Positions 1 to 6,025 of a DNA stretch of 6,025 nucleotides are shown in pieces. Where the stretch lies: NCBI GenBank assembly GCA_002170915.1, contig NHHQ01000154.1, positions 1 to 6,025 of the forward strand. The letters are read 5' to 3'. The notes below the pieces were generated by a model. It was not told where the DNA came from and searched no databases. It saw nothing but the letters and a program-made list of their open reading frames with translations. The stretch is from Rhodospirillaceae bacterium TMED167. Lineage in GTDB: Bacteria > Pseudomonadota > Alphaproteobacteria > Rhodospirillales_A > UBA2165. Both the position numbers and the translations under genes were made by a program. The stretch's first letter is position 1. Each line of letters starts with the position of its first letter.

Positions 1-1166
1 ATCTGAAGGCCATGATGGCGCATAAGGATGCCGTTGTCGGCGATACTGTTAAGGGCGTCGATTTCCTGATGAAGAAAAACAAGATCGACCGGATCGAAGG
101 TCTTGGCACAATCACAGCACCTGGCACCGTTGAGGTAACCCCGGAATCCGAAAAGGCGACCACCATCGCCACGAAGAATATCATCATTGCAACGGGCTCG
201 GAAGTCACGCCACTGCCTGGGGTCGATATCGATGAAAAATACGTGGTGACGTCCACAGGGGCCCTTGAATTGCCTAAAGTGCCTAAATCCATGGTCGTCA
301 TTGGGGCTGGTGTTATCGGCCTTGAGATGGGCTCGATCTGGAGCCGTCTGGGTACCCAGGTTACCGTGGTTGAGTTTATGGATAGTATCCTGTTTGGTAT
401 GGACGCTGAAATATCCAAAAATATGGCCCGTATTTTGAAGGAACAGGGTCTCGACTTTAAACTCAAAAGCAAGGTGACGGGCGCCAAGAAGACCAAGAGC
501 GGCGTGACACTCACCATCGAGCCCCGTGACGGCGGTGATGCCGAGACGCTCAAGGCCGATGTTGTGCTCGTGGCCGTGGGACGCCGGCCCTTTACACAAG
601 GTCTGGGCCTGGAAACCGTGGGCGTCAATATGACCGACCGTGGATTTATCCAAACGGACAGTCATTTCAAAACCAATGTGGAGGGCGTCTACGCTATCGG
701 CGATGTTATCGGCGGCGCCATGCTCGCGCACAAGGCAGAAGATGAAGGCGTCGTGCTGGCGGAAATTTTGGCCGGACAAGCGGGCCATATCGACTATGAT
801 GCCATTCCAGGTATCGTTTATACATGGCCTGAAGCGGCTGGGCTCGGCCAAACAGAGGAAAAGTTAAAGGAATCGGGTGTTACCTACAAGGTCGGAAAGT
901 TTCCGTTCTCCGCGAATGCCCGCGCCCGCGCCATGGGAGAGACGGATGGCTTCGTCAAAATCCTCGCCGACGCCGAGACCGATGCGGTTATAGGCGTCCA
1001 TGTCATCGGCCCGGCGGCTGGCGATCTTATACAGGAATGCGTTGTTGCTATGGAGTTTGGCGGGGCAGCTGAGGATATCGCGCGCATATGTCACGGCCAT
1101 CCGGGGCTCTGCGAGGTGGTCAAAGAGGCTGCGCTCGCCGTCGATGGCCGCGCCCTTCATATGTAG
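1..1166 (+). CDS. lpd: Dihydrolipoamide dehydrogenase (E3), 5'-truncated by the window edge
   Basis: E3 is a cytoplasmic FAD flavoprotein that reoxidises the dihydrolipoyl arms of the pyruvate and 2-oxoglutarate dehydrogenase complexes and the glycine cleavage system, passing electrons to NAD+. The reading frame is open from base 3 (Leu-Lys-Ala before the first Met at 12), so the gene starts upstream. Against a usual length near 465 residues, roughly 80 N-terminal residues are missing, including the first FAD Rossmann motif and the redox CxxxxC. Counting from the Met at 12, I see the ATGS segment (60-63), the NAD-binding GAGVIG (98-103), the second FAD motif AIGD (228-231), and the C-terminal dimerisation domain ending in HGHPGLCE (361-368). 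H363 and E368 match the catalytic His-Glu dyad. The usual motif is HAHPTLSE, so the T-to-G and S-to-C changes are unusual. The family call is secure. Which complex it serves cannot be told without the upstream genes. Confidence 0.97.
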   Translation, partial: LKAMMAHKDAVVGDTVKGVDFLMKKNKIDRIEGLGTITAPGTVEVTPESEKATTIATKNIIIATGSEVTPLPGVDIDEKYVVTSTGALELPKVPKSMVVIGAGVIGLEMGSIWSRLGTQVTVVEFMDSILFGMDAEISKNMARILKEQGLDFKLKSKVTGAKKTKSGVTLTIEPRDGGDAETLKADVVLVAVGRRPFTQGLGLETVGVNMTDRGFIQTDSHFKTNVEGVYAIGDVIGGAMLAHKAEDEGVVLAEILAGQAGHIDYDAIPGIVYTWPEAAGLGQTEEKLKESGVTYKVGKFPFSANARARAMGETDGFVKILADAETDAVIGVHVIGPAAGDLIQECVVAMEFGGAAEDIARICHGHPGLCEVVKEAALAVDGRALHM

Positions 1167-1190
1167 AGAAAACCGGAGCTGCCATTTTTC

Positions 1191-1550
1191 ATGCTTGTTT
1201 CCCTTCCAGAAAGCGATGGAGATTTGGCGTGCGTCAAGATCATCGGCAAACTCACGGTCGAAGATTACCAATCCCTGATGGACATGTTCCATGGCATCCT
1301 CGACCATCATGGTGCGCTGCGCTTGTTTGCTAACCTTGAGGAATTTGAAGGTTGGGAATGGCAGGCGTCTTGGGACAAGGTCGCGTTTGGCATTAACCAT
1401 TGGGATAAAATCATGCAGATTGCCGTGGTGGGAACAGACCGCTGGGCCCATCTTGGCGCACAGGCAGCGGGGAAAATCAAAACAGCGGATGTCCGGTATT
1501 TTGAGGCCGCTGAGAATGTTCAGGCCTTGGCGTGGGTCCAGAACCACTAA
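1191..1550 (+). CDS. SpoIIAA-like (STAS-related) family protein
   Basis: A 119-residue soluble protein with no signal peptide or membrane segment. Its sequence pattern fits the SpoIIAA-like family (formerly DUF3478), which has a STAS-like fold and no settled biochemical role. Recognisable family positions are GKLTVEDY (19-26), a Leu-Glu-x-Phe-Glu-Gly-Trp-Glu block (49-56), His70 in the helix after it, AVVGTDRW (78-85), VRYF (101-104) and a terminal Ala-Trp pair (114-115). The length is typical. It starts 24 bp after the lpd stop with GGAG at 1175-1178, a rather long 12 nt before the ATG, and no promoter is evident between them, so cotranscription with lpd is inferred. The similarity to anti-anti-sigma factors is structural only. 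No phosphorylatable Ser/Thr motif of true SpoIIAA was recognised, so an anti-sigma role should not be assumed. Confidence 0.85.
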   Translation: MLVSLPESDGDLACVKIIGKLTVEDYQSLMDMFHGILDHHGALRLFANLEEFEGWEWQASWDKVAFGINHWDKIMQIAVVGTDRWAHLGAQAAGKIKTADVRYFEAAENVQALAWVQNH

Positions 1551-1652
1551 GTCGTGGTTGAAAACCCCTCTCAATTATCATGCAAATAAATCCGCCATTT
1601 TACCTGATTAAAGGGCGCGATGCGACGTCTCTGGGGCGGCACGGCCTGTCAT

Positions 1653-1681
1653 GCTCACGGTTCCCGCGCGCGGGGGTGAGC
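1653..1681. repeat. Inverted repeat across the xerC stop codon
   Basis: GCTCAC (1653-1658) and GTGAGC (1676-1681) are perfect complements. They enclose a second palindrome, CCCGCGCGCGGG (1663-1674). RNA from either strand could fold into a GC-rich hairpin with a 6-bp base, an internal loop and a 4-bp top. It covers the xerC TGA and its last codons at the meeting point of two convergent units. There is no T run on either side, so Rho-independent termination is not supported. It may act as an mRNA 3'-end stabiliser or be chance in GC-rich sequence. Confidence 0.4.
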
Positions 1682-2599
1682 ATCGCGGTACACTTCCGTG
1701 AGCCGGGCAGCATCGACTTTGGTGTAGCGCTGCGTGGTGGATAACGAGGCGTGGCCTAAAAGCTCTTGAATGGTGCGCAGGTCGCCGCCACCGGCCAGGA
1801 GATGTGTTGCAAAGCTATGGCGGAGAGCGTGTGGCGTAGCTGTATCGGCCAAGCCCATCAGCGTCCGGACTTTACGCATCTGGCGCTGGACCACCCCTGG
1901 GTTCAACCGTTTGCCGCGCGCCCCTACGAACAAAGGGTCTCCCTTACGATGGCCGAATGGGCGGGTGGCGAGGGAATGGTCAACTGCTGTGATCACCACC
2001 GGCAGGACTGGTACCAACCGCTGTTTATTGCCCTTCCCTGTTATCACCAAGGCGCCATCCGCCGGAATGTCGCCGACATTAAGATTAAGCGCCTCGCTGA
2101 TGCGGAGTCCGCAGCCATAAAGCAGGGTCATCAAGGCAATATCCCGGTCGGCAATCCAGGGTGTATCGTGGATCTGGCCAAAGGTTTTGAGCGCGGCTTT
2201 CGCTTCTTCGGCACTCAGCGGTTTGGGAAGGGACTGGGGGAGTTTGGGTGAGCGTAAGGAGCGGATCGCGGCATTCTGCAGGATGTCCTCTTTGTCCAGG
2301 TAGCGGAAAAAATTCCGAAGCGTGGACACTGCCCGCGCCGTGGAGGATTTCGAAAGTCCCTCCATATTCCGTTTGGCAAGATAGGACCGGAAGTCGGCGG
2401 ATTTTAGCTGTTCCAGGTCCCGCAATCCCGGCCGATAGCCCAGATGATCAAGGAGAAAGTTAAGAAACGTCGAGAGGTCCCGCCCGTAGCCATCCAATGT
2501 ATGGTCTGAACAATTGCGCTCGACCGAGAGCCAGGTGCACCAGGCGCCGATGGTCTTTAATAGCGCCGGTTCGACGGTAAATTCAATGGCTTTCGCCAT
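1655..2599 (-). CDS. xerC: Site-specific tyrosine recombinase XerC
   Basis: With XerD, XerC resolves chromosome dimers at the dif site near the replication terminus, working with FtsK at the septum. The 314-residue protein is of normal length. It has an N-terminal SAM-like core-binding domain (about 15-105) and a C-terminal catalytic domain (about 125-300). All catalytic residues are visible: Arg166 in GCGLRISEA, Lys189 in ITGKGNK, His257 and Arg260 in HALRH, His283 in LLGH, and the nucleophile Tyr292 in QRYTKVD. The tail (EVYRDAHPRA) is typical of XerC/XerD. The ATG at 2599 is preceded by AAGAGG with 5 nt spacing. The gene lies 22 bp after the DUF484 gene, as also found in gammaproteobacteria, which favours XerC over XerD or a phage integrase. 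It is last in the leftward cluster and converges with the lpd operon. Confidence 0.93.
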   Translation of the reverse strand: MAKAIEFTVEPALLKTIGAWCTWLSVERNCSDHTLDGYGRDLSTFLNFLLDHLGYRPGLRDLEQLKSADFRSYLAKRNMEGLSKSSTARAVSTLRNFFRYLDKEDILQNAAIRSLRSPKLPQSLPKPLSAEEAKAALKTFGQIHDTPWIADRDIALMTLLYGCGLRISEALNLNVGDIPADGALVITGKGNKQRLVPVLPVVITAVDHSLATRPFGHRKGDPLFVGARGKRLNPGVVQRQMRKVRTLMGLADTATPHALRHSFATHLLAGGGDLRTIQELLGHASLSTTQRYTKVDAARLTEVYRDAHPRAREP

Positions 2600-2604
2600 G
2601 GTAA

Positions 2605-2610
2605 CCTCTT
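2605..2610 (-). promoter_or_regulatory. Ribosome binding site of xerC
   Basis: AAGAGG on the minus strand lies 5 nt before the ATG at 2599, inside the 22-bp gap after the DUF484 stop. It fixes the xerC start and suggests translation from a shared transcript. Confidence 0.6.
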
Positions 2611-2621
2611 GATCCGATGTC

Positions 2622-3335
2622 TCAGTCCGCTGGAAAATGCCGCAGCAGACAGTTTTCCAGCACCCGGGCGAGAAAAATTAACAAATCCGTTCCCTGGCCG
2701 CCATGAAAGGCCCCCCGTGTGCGTGAGCCAAGTGCGAGCAAACCCGCCGGCAATGTGCCGCCGGGTCCAATACGGGCGAGCGCGGCCGACTGAACGATAC
2801 CGGCGGCTTCGCCAAAAACCGCGCCGTCGTCGCTCGTATATTCCAGAAGTTTTGCATAGTCCTCGCCACTGCCCAGAACCGTATCGATGGTGCCCGGCGC
2901 AAACCAACGGATATCAATGCTGCCAAGGCCGGGATGCCCCTTGTCGCCCGTCTCAAAACACAGGGAAACCGCATCGACATCCAGCAAGAGCGGCAAATCA
3001 AAGCACGTGGCGTGGATGAGTTGCTCGAGATCTTCTGCCCCCAAAAGAGCTATGGCCGCGGCATGGGTCCGCGTTTGGATCATCATATTAGCGCGTGTTG
3101 TGCTGATGAGCAGGTTTGCGGCATCCTGCAGATCAACCTGCTCACCCCGCAGTCGGTCAAGCATGAAAGATTGCATGTCCACCACCTTGTCGCCAGACCA
3201 GCGCATGGGCGGTGTCATTACATCCAACAGCGCGGGATGCTGTGTTAGGAAGTCGGGATGATCGCGCAAAAAGTCTTCGACTTGATCTTCGGTAATTGTG
3301 TTGGGTTGATTGAGGGCGGTGGCGTCCCCAGCCAT
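2622..3335 (-). CDS. DUF484 family protein (YigA-like, GAF-related)
   Basis: A 237-residue cytoplasmic protein of the DUF484 family, close in length to E. coli YigA (about 235). The biochemical function is unknown. The N-terminal signature is clear: VEDFLRDHPDFL (19-30) followed by HPALLDV (33-39), then a helix with Met-Gln and Arg-x-Arg (54-63) that probably forms a coiled coil. The rest (about 85-235) is expected to be a GAF-like fold. It includes GSRTRGAFHGGQGTDLLIFL (203-222), which matches the family's closing motif with its Phe and Gly-Thr-Asp. The gene lies between tal (12 bp upstream) and xerC (22 bp downstream). The DUF484-xerC pairing is conserved in many proteobacteria and is the strongest hint that the protein relates to Xer recombination or its expression, but this is inference. 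A strong ribosome site supports the start at 3335. Confidence 0.88.
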   Translation of the reverse strand: MAGDATALNQPNTITEDQVEDFLRDHPDFLTQHPALLDVMTPPMRWSGDKVVDMQSFMLDRLRGEQVDLQDAANLLISTTRANMMIQTRTHAAAIALLGAEDLEQLIHATCFDLPLLLDVDAVSLCFETGDKGHPGLGSIDIRWFAPGTIDTVLGSGEDYAKLLEYTSDDGAVFGEAAGIVQSAALARIGPGGTLPAGLLALGSRTRGAFHGGQGTDLLIFLARVLENCLLRHFPAD

Positions 3336-3342
3336 CTCAATT

Positions 3343-3348
3343 CTCCTT
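3343..3348 (-). promoter_or_regulatory. Strong ribosome binding site of the DUF484 gene
   Basis: A perfect AAGGAG on the minus strand lies 7 nt before the ATG at 3335. It overlaps the last base of the transaldolase TAA stop (3348-3350), so ribosomes finishing tal end on this site. Translational coupling of the two genes is therefore likely. Confidence 0.75.
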
Positions 3349-4004
3349 TATAGGATCGATTGTCCTGTTCTGGCCCAATCGCTCAAGAATGCTTGCAAAC
3401 CTTTATCGGTGAGAGGGTGTTGAAACAACTGTCGCAAAGCGTCGGGAGGCATGGTAACGATATCGGCCCCCATCTTGGCAGCGTCGACCACATGTTGAGG
3501 GCCACGGACCGAGGCCACTAGGATTTCCGTAGTGAAGTTGGGAAAATTGGCGTAGATGTCGCAAATATCCTCTATGAGGGCGATTCCGTCCTGGCCCAAA
3601 TCATCTAATCGGCCAACAAAGGGGGACACAAAGGTTGCTCCAGCTTTGGCGGCTAGGATGGCCTGAGCAGCAGAAAAACAGAGGGTCACGTTGACCATGG
3701 TGCCTGCATCGGAGAGCGTCTTACAGGCGATCAGCCCGTCTTCGGTCAGCGGAACCTTTACCGCGACATTCTCTGCGATGGCGGCAAGTTTCCGGCCTTC
3801 GTTGATCATTGTGGGGGCATCGATGGCGGTGACTTCGGCGCTCACTGGCCCTGTAACCGCCTGGCATATGTCGGCGATTAATTCGAGGAATGGTCGGCCC
3901 GACTTGGCAATGAGCGAAGGGTTTGTTGTGACCCCATTGATCATACCGGTCTCAGTGAGCGCAGTGATCTCATCAAGATCCGCTGTGTCGATGAAGAATT
4001 TCAT
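3348..4004 (-). CDS. tal: Transaldolase, TalC/FSA (MipB) subfamily
   Basis: Transaldolase moves a dihydroxyacetone unit between sedoheptulose 7-phosphate and glyceraldehyde 3-phosphate through a lysine Schiff base, in the non-oxidative pentose phosphate pathway. The 218-residue single TIM barrel matches the short TalC/FSA subfamily (about 215-220). Counting from the chosen Met, I see FFIDTA (3-8), GVTTNPS (24-30), Glu57 in SAEV, the Schiff-base Lys83 in [12 protein letters not shown], and Phe129 in SPFVGRLDD. Aligned by spacing to E. coli FsaA, Lys83 equals K85, Glu57 replaces Q59 and Phe129 replaces Y131. Both replacements are transaldolase-type, so I prefer transaldolase to fructose-6-phosphate aldolase. 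The start is uncertain: GTG at 4013, ATG at 4010 and ATG at 4004 are in frame. I chose 4004 because the family begins MKFFIDTA, but no good ribosome site marks any of them. It is the first gene of the tal-DUF484-xerC cluster. Confidence 0.92.
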   Translation of the reverse strand: MKFFIDTADLDEITALTETGMINGVTTNPSLIAKSGRPFLELIADICQAVTGPVSAEVTAIDAPTMINEGRKLAAIAENVAVKVPLTEDGLIACKTLSDAGTMVNVTLCFSAAQAILAAKAGATFVSPFVGRLDDLGQDGIALIEDICDIYANFPNFTTEILVASVRGPQHVVDAAKMGADIVTMPPDALRQLFQHPLTDKGLQAFLSDWARTGQSIL

Positions 4005-4037
4005 GGCCATCACTTGTTATTTAGAACAACGTCCCTT

Positions 4038-4067
4038 ATTTCACCCCGATTCGGGTCTGGAAGGCAA
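4038..4067 (-). promoter_or_regulatory. Candidate promoter of the tal-DUF484-xerC cluster
   Basis: On the minus strand, TTGCCT (4067-4062) is followed after 18 nt by TGAAAT (4043-4038). Each hexamer matches 4 of 6 bases of the sigma-70 consensus. Transcription would begin near 4031, about 20-25 nt before the tal start codons. It is the best of several weak candidates in the divergent gap and rests only on pattern matching. Confidence 0.22.
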
Positions 4068-4153
4068 TGGGGTATGCACTGGGTGACAGGCCTGGTTACG
4101 GCAAGATTAGGAACCTTTCTTGGAGCTCAAGATCTCCCTTGCGTACCAGTTGA

Positions 4154-5413
<1,260 letters not shown>

Positions 5414-5499
5414 AACGGCTGGCTTCCCGTCTCCGTGCAGGCTGAGTCCCATGGCGGGCGAGAACGAACGGGTGCCAAGATCCAGATGACGACCTGACA

Positions 5500-5517
5500 G
5501 GTGCTCCTTCGGGCACC
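5500..5517 (+). terminator. Possible terminator hairpin after aatA
   Basis: GGTGC (5500-5504) pairs with GCACC (5513-5517). A T-G wobble and a C-G pair extend this to a 7-bp stem around a CTTC loop. It lies 86 nt after the aatA stop, in the gap between convergent genes. A TTTTT run occurs only 11 nt beyond the stem (5529-5533), inside the opposing gene, so this is not a textbook intrinsic terminator. Confidence 0.35.
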
Positions 5518-5521
5518 ATCC

Positions 5522-6025
5522 CTATGCCTTTTTCTGAATGGCTTTCATGGCTTCAGCCGATTCGAGCACAGATTGTTTGAAGGAAATCGGTGTCCAGTTA
5601 AACAGCTCACGTGTCTGCGAATTGTCAGCGCTTAAATTCATCCCCAAAAGAGGAAGCATACCTTTGGCTTCACGATCAAAAATCGCCATAAAGCGCAGTA
5701 AAAAGTTCGGCGCAATGCGTGTGCTTGGACCCTTGTAGCCCTCGTCTTTGAGAAACTGCGCGGCACTCTGAAACCCGTTTGGTTCTGCGGATGCCACGAT
5801 GATGCGTTGGCCTGAAGCCTCGGGTAGGGTTAATGCCTCGGCATGGAGTTTGGCTACGTCACGCACATCCACCATAGGGAATGCTGCATTTGGCACCATC
5901 GGAAGTTTGCCGCGTAGCATTTGATCCAGCATCGACATAGACTGCCCTGTTATATTTTGTCCCAGTGGCGGGCCAAATACCCCGCCAGGGGAGATAACGG
6001 TCAATTCCATCGGCGTTTCGTCTGC
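5522..6025 (-). CDS. Extended SDR / NAD-dependent epimerase-dehydratase family protein, 5'-truncated by the window edge
   Basis: This is the C-terminal 167 residues of an NAD(P)-binding oxidoreductase resembling dihydroflavonol-4-reductase and related aldehyde/ketone reductases. The frame is open past the Met at 6010 to the right edge (Ala-Asp-Glu-Thr-Pro precede it), so that Met is internal and the N-terminal half, with the Gly-rich nucleotide motif and the YxxxK catalytic pair, lies outside. Counting from that Met, I see VISPGGVFGP (5-14), the strand after the active-site helix in extended SDRs, and FPMVDVRDVAKLHAEAL (44-60), the family's conserved Asp-Val-Arg-Asp-Val-Ala block. A C-terminal LFNWTP segment corresponds to the usual leucine-glycine-tryptophan-x-proline. 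About half the usual length (roughly 330-345) is present. The substrate cannot be inferred. The gene converges on aatA with a 108-bp gap. Confidence 0.85.
   Translation of the reverse strand, partial: ADETPMELTVISPGGVFGPPLGQNITGQSMSMLDQMLRGKLPMVPNAAFPMVDVRDVAKLHAEALTLPEASGQRIIVASAEPNGFQSAAQFLKDEGYKGPSTRIAPNFLLRFMAIFDREAKGMLPLLGMNLSADNSQTRELFNWTPISFKQSVLESAEAMKAIQKKA

Noticed and set aside
864..1574. A 236-codon open frame on the minus strand, opposite the lpd 3' end and the whole SpoIIAA-like gene
   Set aside because: Both plus-strand genes have clear family motifs. The antisense translation matches no family I recognise, and such shadow frames are common in GC-rich coding DNA.
1551..1654. 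A dif-like XerC/XerD site near xerC
   Set aside because: I looked for two 11-bp half sites around a 6-bp centre in the gap next to xerC and saw none. dif normally lies at the terminus, not beside xerC.
1766..2251. A 161-codon plus-strand open frame inside xerC
   Set aside because: It lies wholly antisense to the XerC catalytic domain, which has all its active-site residues. The translation has no recognisable domain.

Overview
The window is ordinary chromosomal housekeeping sequence, most likely from an alphaproteobacterium with moderately high GC. Three things point there. The lipoamide dehydrogenase and XerC sequences read like alphaproteobacterial ones. The order tal/fsa-like gene, DUF484, xerC is familiar from that group. 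The aspartate aminotransferase is the short 1-beta (Ib) type that starts with MAF. The genus cannot be read from the sequence. No mobile element, CRISPR array, tRNA or rRNA was seen.

Layout: (1) Positions 1-1166 (+) hold the 3' four fifths of a dihydrolipoamide dehydrogenase gene (lpd), with its start beyond the left edge. (2) Positions 1191-1550 (+) hold a small SpoIIAA-like (STAS-related) protein 24 bp after lpd, probably in the same transcript. (3) A leftward cluster follows, convergent with the first two genes: a TalC/FSA-family transaldolase (4004-3348), a DUF484 protein (3335-2622) and the tyrosine recombinase xerC (2599-1655). Its gene gaps are 12 and 22 bp and its internal Shine-Dalgarno sites are good, so it looks like one operon read tal, DUF484, xerC. 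(4) A divergent intergenic region lies at about 4005-4210. (5) Positions 4211-5413 (+) hold a class I aspartate aminotransferase. (6) Positions 5522-6025 (-) hold the C-terminal part of an extended short-chain dehydrogenase/reductase that runs off the right edge.

The genes cover central carbon metabolism (the E3 subunit of 2-oxoacid dehydrogenases, transaldolase), amino-acid metabolism (aspartate/2-oxoglutarate transamination) and chromosome dimer resolution (XerC). All non-coding gaps are below 300 bp. I found no convincing undescribed system. The items most worth a second look are residue-level: the transaldolase-type active site in a protein that automated pipelines may call fructose-6-phosphate aldolase, an Ala where prephenate-competent 1-beta aminotransferases carry Lys/Arg/Gln, altered residues around the catalytic dyad of Lpd, and the SpoIIAA-like gene behind lpd.
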